Shown here: piece after piece, positions 56,074-64,000 of the stretch | How the letters are laid out: each line of letters begins with the position of its first letter | Position numbering within the stretch: position 1 is the stretch's first letter | Assembly: GCF_001276715.1 (NCBI RefSeq) | Contig: NZ_LIUQ01000003.1 | Coordinates: 1-64,000, forward strand | DNA length: 64,000 nucleotides | Source of the DNA: Planktothricoides sp. SR001 | GTDB taxonomy: Bacteria; Cyanobacteriota; Cyanobacteriia; Cyanobacteriales; Laspinemataceae | Direction: 5' to 3' | Notes under the pieces: generated by a model | Seen by the model: only the letters and a program-made list of their open reading frames with translations | Database searches by the model: none | Told to the model about the DNA's origin: nothing | Position numbers and translations under genes: made by a program

Positions 56074-56889
56074 CTAACATCCGCTCGGTTTGATCGATCG
56101 CGCTGCTTCCACAAACTGACTCACCCGTAAGGGGTCGATCGGTTGGTCGATTTGACCGTGGCGTTTGAGCGAATTAGCGACAATCACACCATCGGCAGAG
56201 GGTAGCAGAGTGGCAATATTGTCCCAATTGGCGCCACTGCCAATGAAAACCGGAGTCTCTGCGGCGGCTATCTTAGCAATTTCTAGGTCTTCGAGTACAG
56301 GAGGGCTACCTGTAGCCCAGCCAGAAATAATGACGGCATCAGCTAAACCTCGCTCAATAGTATCTTTGACGGCATGAGTGAGATTAGTCGATTCTAATGC
56401 TTGAGCGTGTTTGACGAGAACATCGGCGAAGATTTTCACCTCGGATCCGAGTTCCCGTCGGTAACGAAGCAGTTGATGAGCTTGTCCTTCAATTAAGCCT
56501 TGGTCAGTAGCCATGACACCTGTAAGAACATTCACCCGGATGAATTGGGCGCCCACACAAGAGGCGATCGCCAAACCACTGTGAGCGTCATTTCGCAGGA
56601 CATTAATCCCAATTGGCAGAGTAACTAAATTCATTAGCTTTTCTACCAAGATCGTCATCGCACTGACAACGGCTGGGTCTACAGTACCTTTGGTAAAAGG
56701 AGCGTCGAAAAAATTTTCGACGATAATCCCATCGACTCCACCAGCGGCTAAAGCGGTCGCTTCGCGCTCCGCTCGCTCGATCACTGTTTTGAGATTGCCA
56801 CTCCATCTAGGAGAAGTGGGCAGTGGCAATAAATGGACAACACCAATGATTGGCTTGGGGGTTTTGAATATCTGCTGAATTAAGTCCAC
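56074..56889 (-). CDS. btpA: BtpA family photosystem I biogenesis protein
   Basis: 271 residues of the BtpA/SgcQ family, TIM-barrel-like. Signatures are IIGVVHLLPLP, AAGGVDGIIVENFFDAPF, IGINVLRND and IISGWATGSPP. In Synechocystis BtpA stabilises photosystem I reaction centre proteins at the thylakoid. Start is GTG preceded by GGAAAGCAC. No partner genes are adjacent. Confidence 0.93.
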   Translation of the reverse strand: MDLIQQIFKTPKPIIGVVHLLPLPTSPRWSGNLKTVIERAEREATALAAGGVDGIIVENFFDAPFTKGTVDPAVVSAMTILVEKLMNLVTLPIGINVLRNDAHSGLAIASCVGAQFIRVNVLTGVMATDQGLIEGQAHQLLRYRRELGSEVKIFADVLVKHAQALESTNLTHAVKDTIERGLADAVIISGWATGSPPVLEDLEIAKIAAAETPVFIGSGANWDNIATLLPSADGVIVANSLKRHGQIDQPIDPLRVSQFVEAARSIKPSGC

Positions 56890-57144
56890 GTGCTTTCCAT
56901 TCGGACTCGGCTTTTCAATAAATTAACCCGTTAAATACGAGTTAACACCTAAACTTTTTTAGAGTTTAAATCGATAAATGATTATATTGGTACTATAACC
57001 CTAGATGGATCAACCTATTTCTACTTCAGTCCGAGAAAAAGCTGAAATCCGCTTTGATTGGCCGATTTATCTGGGAATCGCCAAATTTTTTTCTGCTACC
57101 CAATTCCATCGGTGTAACCGAGCCAGCATTCCGAGGGAAGATCA

Positions 57145-58140
57145 GTGAATATTCCACTTATTATTTGCACAATTTTTTTGATAATTTTTGGGTTTTTTTT
57201 GGCAGGCGAAGTCCTCTTACGACTGAGATTTGGCTTGGGAACCCCTTTGATTTACTTGCCTGACCCGGAAATTGGCTATATTCTCGCGCCCAATCAACAA
57301 GTCCGTCGGTTAGGCAATTTAATTGCAATTAACCAGTATTCGATGCGGAGTCCGGTCATGGAAAAATCTCCCCCAGAAGGAACATGGCGGATTTTACTCC
57401 TGGGGGATTCGGTGGCCAATGGCGCCTGGTGGACCGACCAAGGTCAGACGATTTCCGCACTTATGACCAATCAGTTACAAGCAACTTGTTCAGCAACTTT
57501 ATCCGCAGGGTCAACGGAGAGAACATCATCAAATGTCAAAAATATCCAGGTGGAAGTCCTCAACGCTTCTGCAAATTCTTGGGGGCCAAGGAATGAGTTA
57601 GCCTTTTTACGCCGGATGGGGAGTTTTGGCGCGAAGGTGGTGGTTTTACTGATTAATACCGATGATTTATTTGCGGCAGCCCCTAGTTCTCTCCCGGTTG
57701 GGCGCGATCGCAACTACCCAGACAAAAAACCTGCCCTAGCCTGGTTTGAACTATTCACTCGTTACATATTACCCGCCCCCAAAGTTCCCACCGCCCCCAA
57801 AGAACCGGGGGATCCGGTCGATCGCAACCTAGAAGCCATTCGACAAATCAAACTCTTAACCCAAGAAAGCAATAGTCATCTACTGGTGGCCATGACGCCA
57901 CTCTTGAGAGAAACCGGCAACCCAACCACCCCACGGGACTATGAACAGAAAGCCAGGGCTAGGATACGGTCGTTCACCCAAGCCGAAAAAATTTTCTACC
58001 TGGATTTTTTACCAATTTTCAACCGCCAAGAACAACCAGCCAGCTTATACCGGGATCACATTCACCTCAGTCCCACCGGCAACCAGCTTGTCAGCCAAAC
58101 CCTCTGCCAAATAATTCAACGAGAAACCGGGTTTCTATAA
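57145..58140 (+). CDS. SGNH/GDSL-type hydrolase with N-terminal anchor
   Basis: 331 residues. One N-terminal membrane helix (IICTIFLIIFGFFLAG), then an SGNH hydrolase: block I is RILLLGDSVANG (nucleophile Ser) and block V is YRDHIHLSPTGN (catalytic Asp and His). Block III Asn is probably in NASANSWGP. Probable esterase acting outside the membrane; substrate unknown. Start GTG with GAGGGAAG upstream. The last residues (ETGFL) are encoded by the dispersed repeat GAAACCGGGTTTCT, with the stop directly after it. Confidence 0.85.
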   Translation: MNIPLIICTIFLIIFGFFLAGEVLLRLRFGLGTPLIYLPDPEIGYILAPNQQVRRLGNLIAINQYSMRSPVMEKSPPEGTWRILLLGDSVANGAWWTDQGQTISALMTNQLQATCSATLSAGSTERTSSNVKNIQVEVLNASANSWGPRNELAFLRRMGSFGAKVVVLLINTDDLFAAAPSSLPVGRDRNYPDKKPALAWFELFTRYILPAPKVPTAPKEPGDPVDRNLEAIRQIKLLTQESNSHLLVAMTPLLRETGNPTTPRDYEQKARARIRSFTQAEKIFYLDFLPIFNRQEQPASLYRDHIHLSPTGNQLVSQTLCQIIQRETGFL

Positions 58141-58172
58141 CAATTTTGGTGGCCTCACCTACGATTTTTTAA

Positions 58173-58478
58173 AGTATCGTAGGGTGCGTTAGCGACAGCG
58201 TAACGCACCATATTCTATGTCTTACGCAGTAGCGAAGTATCGTAGGGTGCGTTAGCGACAGCGTAACGCTTATTTCTATAAAAGAAAGCGCAAAGTATCG
58301 TAGGGTGCGTTAGCGACAGCGTAACGCTTATTTCTATAAAAGAAAGCGCAAAGTATCGTAGGGTGCGTTAGCGACAGCGTAACGCACCATATTCTATGTG
58401 CAGCATTTAACCTTCTCAAATCTGTTCATAGTATCGTAGGGTGCGTTAGCGACAGCGTAACGCACCATATTCCATATC
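58173..58478. repeat. Five copies of a hairpin repeat AGTATCGTAGGGTGCG...
   Basis: Units begin at 58173, 58236, 58294, 58352 and 58430. Each has AGTATCGTAGGGTGCG then GCGTTAGCGACAGCGTAACG, a hairpin GCGTTA/TAACGC. Two intervals are identical 58-bp units, so part of the array arose by tandem duplication. A related TAGGGTGCGTTAGG element is at 63.87 kb. Confidence 0.85.
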
Positions 58479-59606
58479 TTACGCAGGCACCGCCACGGGG
58501 TTAACACACTCCAGATTTGGCGAACTCCAGGCTTGGCCATCCAAAGCCATCTGCTCAATCACACTAGCCAAACGCAAAGCTTTAAGGGCTTGTTGACCGC
58601 CCACCGAAGGTTGCTGTCCACCCCGGACGCAATTCACAAAATGCTCTAACTCAGCGTGCAGGGGTTCTATATTGCTGGTGTAAACTTTTTCAATCAAACC
58701 ATCTTGGCGATAAAGCACTTGACCATAGTCCGTCATATAGTCCGCCGTAGTCTGCCGATGAATCAGAATTTCATTATTCAGAAAATCCGCCTCAGTCAGG
58801 GAGTTGTGGCAATGAGCCATCAAACGGCGAATTTTGCGATGAGTCACCTTGCTGGCAGTTAGAGTGGCGACAACTCCATTGGCAAACCCCAGGGTGGCAG
58901 TGACATAGTCCACGGGTGGGGCAGACTGTGCTTGCCTAATGGGCCAATGAGGGGTTTTCTTTTCGGCTTGATTGTGGTAAACCCGCGAACCGCTGGCCGT
59001 TAAGCGAATCACTGGAGAACCCACTAATTCCAACAGCAAATCAATATCGTGAATCATTAAATCCAAAACCACGGAGACATCGTTAGCGCGATGAGAATAT
59101 GGACTCATGCGATGGGCTTCTACAGCCAGTAACTCCTCGGTTTTCAGGACTTTACTGAGTTCTTGGAAAGCTGGGTTGAAGCGTTCAATGTGACCCACTT
59201 GCAGGATACAGCCCGAATCCGCAGCGGCATTAACTAAAGATTCGGCTTCCGCAATACTAGAGGCAATTGGCTTTTCAATTAAAACGTGAACCCCTGATTG
59301 TAGACAGGTCATGCCGACGGAGTGATGCAAGCGAGTGGGGACGGCAATACAGACCGCTTCTACATGGGGCAGCAAGTCCTGATAGTCTTCAAAAAACCGA
59401 ATGCGATATTTGCTGGCGATGTCTAGACCTCTTTCCACATTGATATCCGCCACACCGACTAATTCAATATCTTTCAGCAGACTCAGAACACGAGTGTGAT
59501 GTTGTCCCATGTTGCCCACCCCAATTACGCCAACTCTCAGGGGTTGAGGTTGACTGCGTACATGAGAATTGATCGGTCGGGTTAAAATGTAATTATTTTT
59601 TTGCAT
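58479..59606 (-). CDS. Gfo/Idh/MocA family oxidoreductase
   Basis: 375 residues. After a 23-residue extension, VGVIGVGNMGQHHTRVL is the NAD(P)-binding Rossmann motif, and the family's EKPIASSIAEAESL has the conserved Lys-Pro; the C-terminal alpha/beta domain has DLMIHDIDLLLELVG with the catalytic-region His. Acts on a sugar or sugar nucleotide in known members; resemblance to WlbA/UDP-GlcNAc dehydrogenases is possible but not decisive. The stop lies at the edge of the 58.2-kb repeat array. Start ATG. Confidence 0.88.
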   Translation of the reverse strand: MQKNNYILTRPINSHVRSQPQPLRVGVIGVGNMGQHHTRVLSLLKDIELVGVADINVERGLDIASKYRIRFFEDYQDLLPHVEAVCIAVPTRLHHSVGMTCLQSGVHVLIEKPIASSIAEAESLVNAAADSGCILQVGHIERFNPAFQELSKVLKTEELLAVEAHRMSPYSHRANDVSVVLDLMIHDIDLLLELVGSPVIRLTASGSRVYHNQAEKKTPHWPIRQAQSAPPVDYVTATLGFANGVVATLTASKVTHRKIRRLMAHCHNSLTEADFLNNEILIHRQTTADYMTDYGQVLYRQDGLIEKVYTSNIEPLHAELEHFVNCVRGGQQPSVGGQQALKALRLASVIEQMALDGQAWSSPNLECVNPVAVPA

Positions 59607-60185
59607 TTTTGGTTTTTACTCCTCACACCATAAACAATTTGCCTGTCACGAGGCATTCGGGATCTCACACCACTTGTGATAGTAACACAATGTATCTCTT
59701 TGTAAAGAATTTCAAAGTTACCTGGAAGTTCCTTAAGCAAAGGGAGAATAGATGGACAAAATTAATCGTAGTTATTTCTGAGCGATCGCTCTGATTAATT
59801 TTTTTTGGTATCAACTGACACTTCTATCTGTACCTTTGGACTTGAGAGAGAATCCGGAAAATTCATGCGGTGCCGGAAAATTAATTTTTTGTATCCTAGT
59901 TATCAGTGAGATAGTTGGGAGAGCTTGGTTGCGGTTTAAGGGGGCGCGATCGCGCCCCCTGCCAGAGGCATATCCCTGTATTTCTTATTGGCTTGACCAT
60001 CCCATTTACTCGGTTATCAATCAATCAGATGAATCAATCAGCGGATTTTTAATTTTTTTACTTATTTTATGGATTTTTCTCAATTACTAGGTTTATTTCG
60101 GCGCAAGTAGGGGCAGTTCGCGAACCGCCCATAATGCTTTTTTTATTAAAACCGGTATAATTTATAATTTATTCTTTTTGCCATA
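59607..60185. other. Intergenic region with a 20-bp perfect palindrome
   Basis: About 580 bases without a supported gene. The 20-bp perfect palindrome GGGGGCGCGATCGCGCCCCC at 59940-59959 is built around a HIP1-like core, and a GGGGCAGTTCGCGAACCGCC palindromic repeat is at about 60110-60129. Confidence 0.6.
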
Positions 60186-60223
60186 AAAAAATAGAGATTT
60201 GCGGCAACAAATCTCTATTTTTT
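60186..60223. terminator. Bidirectional terminator hairpin
   Basis: AAAAAATAGAGATTTG with a 6-nt loop CGGCAA and its exact complement ending in TTTTTT; the A-run and T-run make it suitable on both strands. It sits about 90 bases past the end of the tautomerase gene on the minus strand. Confidence 0.8.
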
Positions 60224-60316
60224 ATGTTTAATAATTCATCCCCAAAAAGAAACCGGGTTTCTAAAATAACTTTTGCCGGAAATCGGAAATCTGATCAATA
60301 AATCCGGTTTCTGTAG

Positions 60317-60667
60317 TTAGAAAGTAGAACCATTCCAGCCCCACATCGAACCTTTGGCGTCATTAAACTCAATATAAATGCGATTTTGGGGAACCCCCAG
60401 AGATTGATTAATTTTTTGGCAAAAATCCTCACTCATACTTTGAGTTTGAGTCGAAGTCATACTGCCAATACTTTTAATTTCTATGTAACAAACTGGGTCG
60501 GTTGTTCCCGCAAAGGTCATCGGCACATCTGAGTCAAAAGCAGTCATTACATAAGACTCTGGCTTACCCAGATGTTTGGCTAAACTCGCGGAAAGGGTTT
60601 TAAGTAAACTTTCCACCTCTGTTTTTGGCGGAGTCGAAACCGTGGTTTTTACTGCGATCAAAGGCAT
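60317..60667 (-). CDS. MIF/4-oxalocrotonate tautomerase superfamily protein
   Basis: 116 residues, the size of MIF. The mature N-terminal Pro needed for tautomerase chemistry follows the initiator Met (MPLIAVKTT), and PESYVMTAFDSDVPMTFAG and RIYIEFNDAKGSMWGWNGSTF match the family. Probably a phenylpyruvate tautomerase-like enzyme of unknown substrate. ATG start; flanked downstream by a terminator. Confidence 0.9.
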   Translation of the reverse strand: MPLIAVKTTVSTPPKTEVESLLKTLSASLAKHLGKPESYVMTAFDSDVPMTFAGTTDPVCYIEIKSIGSMTSTQTQSMSEDFCQKINQSLGVPQNRIYIEFNDAKGSMWGWNGSTF

Positions 60668-60755
60668 AAATCAAACAAGCAATGATGGACTAAGGAAAAT
60701 TCAGAATCGCGAGGTAGCCGCGCTGAATGGATTTAATTAAAATACTCGGATTTTT

Positions 60756-61253
60756 TTATCCACCGTAATTCCATCCGGTACTTTCCAGCAAGAGGGGCTC
60801 ACCCTCTCGGTGAACTCCGGCAGCAATCACTTCTCCGACATAAACGGTATGATCGCCATGTTCCACGGAACCCACGACTTTGCACTCTACATAGCCCAAA
60901 GAGTCGGAGATAATAGGACAGCCAGTTTCTCCTATGTAGGATTCCACGTCTTCAAACTTATTGCCCACCAGACGCTGAGGCTTAAAGAATTTTTGCGCCA
61001 CATCTTTTTGACCAGCTTCGAGGACGCTGAGGGAAAAAACCCCACTGGCTTTGATCATGGCGTGAGAAATCGAGTCACTTTTGACGCAGTTGACGACCAG
61101 AGGGGGCTGAAAGGAAGCCTGCATCACCCAACTGGCGGTAAACCCGTTGACATTTTCCCCGTCACAGACTCCACAGATGTAAAGCCCGTGGGGGATTTTC
61201 CGCAGAATTGTTTTTTTGGCTTGTTCGTCTAGCAAGGGATTCAGTAGCTCCAA
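60756..61253 (-). CDS. Flavin reductase family protein
   Basis: A flavin reductase-like (FMN-binding split barrel) protein. Typical segments are NGFTASWVMQASFQPPLVVN, FSLSVLEAGQKDVAQKFF and SVEHGDHTVYVGEVIAAGV. The domain begins at DEQAKKTILRKIPHGLYICG. No ATG is available near it; a TTG at 61253 gives 165 residues, close to stand-alone family members; the open frame runs to 61337 (193 residues). It lacks the diflavin partners found in cyanobacterial Flv proteins. The start is uncertain. Confidence 0.82.
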   Translation of the reverse strand: MELLNPLLDEQAKKTILRKIPHGLYICGVCDGENVNGFTASWVMQASFQPPLVVNCVKSDSISHAMIKASGVFSLSVLEAGQKDVAQKFFKPQRLVGNKFEDVESYIGETGCPIISDSLGYVECKVVGSVEHGDHTVYVGEVIAAGVHREGEPLLLESTGWNYGG

Positions 61254-61357
61254 GGATATGACATTGCACAGTTTACCAAAATTATTATCTCCAGATGCGA
61301 CTCTTGGGCGATCGGGCCCGGTGCCGAGATATCGCAATCAAGTTCCCGCTACCCAAC

Positions 61358-61486
61358 TAAGTAGACGGGCAGAAATAAATGCATCACAGACCAGATCAGA
61401 AGAAAAACTGTCATTCCCGCGCAGGCGGGAATCCAAAGCCTATCGGCGGAGAACGAAAAGTGCAATTGATTATGTTCACCTACTTA
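61358..61486. mobile_element. MITE-like non-coding element, copy 2
   Basis: 129 bp bounded by TAAGTAG / CTACTTA and holding GGCAGAAATAAATGCA, the palindrome TTCCCGCGCAGGCGGGAA and CAAAGCCTATCGGCGG, in the same order as 13199-13326. It lies upstream of the flavin reductase gene. Confidence 0.75.
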
Positions 61487-61495
61487 TAAACATCA

Positions 61496-61513
61496 CCCAC
61501 CGATATCGGTGGG
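61496..61513. other. 18-bp perfect palindrome CCCACCGATATCGGTGGG
   Basis: Perfect palindrome followed on the plus strand by CATTTT. It could be a weak hairpin or a protein-binding site; there is no direct evidence for either. Confidence 0.4.
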
Positions 61514-61555
61514 CATTTTCCGAGGAATTCGATAAATCGCCAGAGTATCATTAAG

Positions 61556-61920
61556 TTAGCTAAAGAAATTTTTAATGGTTTCAAAGACCGTTTCTTCTTT
61601 GTAATCTTTGAATTCTCCCGCATCAAACCACATCCCATAGCAAACGGGACATTTTTCATAAAAAATATGGGATTGTTTCAAGTCCGTATTTTGGTCATCT
61701 TGGTTTGACATTTGGGACAGTTAATTTCTCTGGTTTGATTAAATTTTTGGCCGGTTTGCGGATCTCCTACATCGATACTTTCAGCCCCTTTGATTTCCTT
61801 GAGTTATTGGGCTTCGAGAGAATCAAAGCAAATTCCCTGACATTCCGTACAACGGTCTACAGTAATGCTGGCATAGATCACTTCGGATAAAGTTCCTTGG
61901 CATTTCGGGCTTCGGAAGTT
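61556..61920 (-). pseudogene. Zinc-ribbon (zf-TFIIB-like) protein pseudogene
   Basis: Reading the minus strand gives SPKCQGTLSEVIYASITVDR CTECQG, then an in-frame TAA after DSLEAQ, then LKEIKGAESIDVGDPQTG, REINCPKCQTKMTK, a frameshift at about 61675-61690, and CPVCYGMWFDAGEFKDYKEE through KNFFS and the true stop. This is clearly one zf-TFIIB-type double zinc-ribbon protein of about 115 residues. The first Cys codon has become AGC and the start is lost. Four defects make it inactive. Confidence 0.75.
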
Positions 61921-62086
61921 GAGTCATTATTTTTGCCTAATTTTTAGCTTCATTATTCCCACTATCTTAACATATATATTGCTGGATATCACCCCCACCA
62001 CCGGGAAATTAAATCTGCTGGATCCCAATTCGATCCTTTCAGGATTAAATCCACAGTATCATTCACCATTTATGGGCTTATTAACA

Positions 62087-63601
62087 TTACTCAATAAATT
62101 GATAAATTTTGTTATATTTCCGATTAAAATACTGCCGCATTACGGGTTGAAGGGTAAATAGAGTAATTTTTTGGGCTGTTTCTTTGGTAATCAAGGAACG
62201 ACGGATTAAGGATTGCATGGCATCAGGAAGATTAGCTGGGGAAATGGGGAGTATGTCTCGCAATTTAGCCAAAGAAAGCGATTCTGACTCGGCGGCTAAA
62301 GCAGAAATAACCTGTTGTTCTAATTCCGATAAGCGATCGCACTGCTGTTGTAACCTAAATTGCAAATCTTCCGGTAAAAATAACGGGTCATAATCAAATA
62401 ATTCCTCCACGTTGCCGCCAAACAAATCGGTAATCATGGTAGCAACTATTTTTAACCAAAGGGGGTTTCCTTGGTACTGATGAATCAATTTGTCCCAGTG
62501 GCGATCGGGGATTAAACCTTGTTGGCTTAAAAGTTCTCTAGCGGGTGCAATACTTAACCCATTTAATTGTAATGAATGACAATATTGATTCGTGGATTCT
62601 ACGTCAGCAATTTCTTTAGGTGGTTCTGAACTAATCAGCAACAAGCAAGATGAGTGAGAGAGTTCAGCCACTTGTTTAAATAGGCAGCCATAATCCTCAT
62701 AACCAGTTCGGTAATAACCCGCGAATTTTACCCTATCGAAAAGCATTTCTACATCATCGAGAATCACCAAACAGCGAAACTTGCGGAAGAATTCTAGCAG
62801 TTCCGATATCGATTCCTTCCGGTGCGATTCTGTTACGGAGATTCGCGGGTTTCCCAATAAAGAGTAAGTAGGATAATTTGAGCAAAATTGCCGGATACTT
62901 TGCTGAAGTAATTCTAGGGTTGGGGCAGAACGCAAACTGCGCCAAATTACATAATCAAATTTATCTTTAATTTGCTCGATTAACTTCACTGCCAGGGTAG
63001 TTTTGCCGATGCCACTAATACCCAAAAGTTCTACCAAGCGCGATCGCTCTTTTACTATCCAATTTTCTAATAAACTGAGTTCATCTTGCCGTCCGTAGCA
63101 AGCAAAAATTTCCGGGGCTTCACTTAAATCTTGACAGGGGATATTCTCAGGAGAAGGAAGGAGAGAAAGGGAAGAGATATTTAACTGAGTTTCCAATTCA
63201 TGCAATAAATCGCGATCGCTGGGCTGAGATATTTCTAAAGATTCCCAATCATTTGCCACCTCATTTCTCTGTGCAAAAGCTTTACCAAACTGTAAGACAA
63301 AAGAAAATCGCCATCGTCTTTCTAATGCCGAGCGAAAATTGCCTTTATTAACAGCTTCACCCAAGATATCAGAGAGTGCCTGCCACAACTTAAACCCCAC
63401 TTCTTTCACATACACTTCAGAACGGTGGTGTGCCTCGGCAATTTCCCGATATTTATGATTATCCCAAGCCCCGCGCAAAATAGCCTGTTGCAAACTATCC
63501 AGGTGTTTTCCCGTCATTGCAAATATCAGATGGTCAGCAAATTCCAAGACTTCTTCGATATCCATTTCCCTGGTATATGTCAATAGTTTGGCGTATAGCA
63601 A
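62087..63601 (-). CDS. NB-ARC STAND ATPase with vMAP-like N-terminal domain
   Basis: 504 residues. The N-terminal 100 (EVLEFADHLIFAMTGKHLDS, REIAEAHHRSEVYVKEVG) match the helix-turn-helix vMAP-type domain found before cyanobacterial NB-ARC proteins. The NTPase has P-loop LLGISGIGKTTLAVKL (about residue 190), Walker B CLVILDDVEMLF (about 280), the GLPL-like GNPLWLKIV and a winged-helix region to the end. The usual C-terminal WD40 or other sensor repeats are absent. Start: TTG at 63601 has a strong AGGAGAGAGAA site; the ATG 12 codons later has only GGGAA adjacent, so I prefer TTG. A sensor-less signalling or defence ATPase. Confidence 0.82.
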   Translation of the reverse strand: MLYAKLLTYTREMDIEEVLEFADHLIFAMTGKHLDSLQQAILRGAWDNHKYREIAEAHHRSEVYVKEVGFKLWQALSDILGEAVNKGNFRSALERRWRFSFVLQFGKAFAQRNEVANDWESLEISQPSDRDLLHELETQLNISSLSLLPSPENIPCQDLSEAPEIFACYGRQDELSLLENWIVKERSRLVELLGISGIGKTTLAVKLIEQIKDKFDYVIWRSLRSAPTLELLQQSIRQFCSNYPTYSLLGNPRISVTESHRKESISELLEFFRKFRCLVILDDVEMLFDRVKFAGYYRTGYEDYGCLFKQVAELSHSSCLLLISSEPPKEIADVESTNQYCHSLQLNGLSIAPARELLSQQGLIPDRHWDKLIHQYQGNPLWLKIVATMITDLFGGNVEELFDYDPLFLPEDLQFRLQQQCDRLSELEQQVISALAAESESLSLAKLRDILPISPANLPDAMQSLIRRSLITKETAQKITLFTLQPVMRQYFNRKYNKIYQFIE

Positions 63602-64000
63602 TTCTCTCTCCTGATGAAGTACAGATTAAAAACCTGTCATTCCCGCGCAGGCGGGAATCCATCTTTTTATGTAGACAGAGAATTTATCTATTATAACCAA
63701 CTAAATCCACCTTTTTCCACCCCACCCAGCTAAATCCACCTTTTTCCACCCTATTTTGGGTCTAAAATTCCCTACTTTATCCAGCTTGATCCATCTAGAC
63801 AAATTTTATCAATATCCGTGATAATAAATACTTATTTTATGTCTATTGGAATCTTAAATAAATAATTCGGTAGGGTGCGTTAGGCGCTCAATTAATTAAA
63901 AATCTAACCAGAAACTCCCAATAGCGCCGTAACGCACCTTACGCCGATGAACATAGCAGTCTTCGTAGAGCCTGGTTTTAACCACAAATATCTGCCGGAA
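63602..64000. repeat. Right-end spacer with three repeat types
   Basis: A third, short copy of CTGTCATTCCCGCGCAGGCG (63634-63661), two units of CTAAATCCACCTTTTTCCAC (about 63702-63750), and a 65-bp element at 63874-63938 with inverted ends GGTGCGTTAGGCGCT / AGCGCCGTAACGCACC. No gene supported. Confidence 0.7.

Noticed and set aside
58173-58478. CRISPR array
   Set aside because: The repeats are long hairpins and the intervening DNA is identical or related instead of unique spacers; no cas genes are near.
59836-60090. 84-codon plus-strand frame
   Set aside because: Runs through the 20-bp palindrome, has no family resemblance and no ribosome site.

Overview
The window is cyanobacterial chromosome, most likely from a filamentous, non-heterocystous (Oscillatoriales-type) strain; the order-level guess is inference. 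The reasons are: the HIP1 octamer GCGATCGC is scattered through genes and spacers; there are genes for phycocyanobilin synthesis (pcyA), sulfolipid synthesis (sqdB, sqdX), cyanophycin turnover (cphB, cphA), photosystem I biogenesis (btpA), an IM30/PspA protein and a VKOR-thioredoxin fusion; and regulators are of cyanobacterial type (zinc-ribbon Ser/Thr kinases with WD40 or GUN4 domains, an NB-ARC ATPase, a GAF-GAF-cyclase, a CHASE2-GGDEF protein). Spacers are full of short AT-rich or palindromic repeats.

Layout. 0-1.4 kb: a C5-cytosine methyltransferase homologue whose catalytic Cys is Ala. 1.6-8.8 kb, minus strand: purC, bamA (Omp85), lpxC, fabZ, lpxA, lpxB, an outer-membrane/lipid A operon with one-base TAATG junctions. 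9.1-14.6 kb: a class III nucleotide cyclase, then sqdX and sqdB. 14.6-20.6 kb: a repeat-dense island with a kinase-GUN4 fusion, two toxin-antitoxin-like loci whose second genes break off at repeats, a DUF1810 protein, an Rpn-family nuclease and a hypothetical gene. 21.2-24.1 kb: a SPOR-like membrane protein, pspA and 5-formyl-THF cyclo-ligase. 24.2-26.3 kb: a 717-residue protein with a nucleotidyltransferase-like GS...DxD...D pattern and low-complexity N-terminus, possibly an exported effector.

26.6-36.8 kb is an expansion zone: three tandem paralogous methyltransferases, a convergently overlapping alpha/beta hydrolase, and three tandem zinc-ribbon kinases, one a probable pseudokinase fused to WD40 repeats. 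37.2-38.9 kb: an ABC exporter. 38.9-40.4 kb: decayed sequence with a pseudogene. 40.4-46.4 kb: cphB-cphA, a clear terminator, pcyA, acylphosphatase and a Uma2-like protein. 46.5-48.8 kb: a 766-residue protein joining a DnaJ C-terminal-like domain to two glycine-rich membrane segments. 49.5-60.7 kb: a phytase-like lipoprotein, TPR protein, CHASE2-PAS-GGDEF protein, VKOR-Trx, BtpA, SGNH hydrolase, Gfo/Idh/MocA oxidoreductase and MIF-like tautomerase. 60.8-63.6 kb: a flavin reductase, a second copy of a MITE-like element, a zinc-ribbon pseudogene and an NB-ARC protein.

The main theme beyond single genes is repeat activity. Tandem units of exactly 15 nt occur inside four coding regions and in several spacers; repeat-derived DNA has been captured at N-termini (lpxC, TPR protein, antitoxin) and C-termini (cyclo-ligase, SGNH hydrolase); and two small operons end at repeats. 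No CRISPR array, rRNA, tRNA or complete insertion sequence was recognised.
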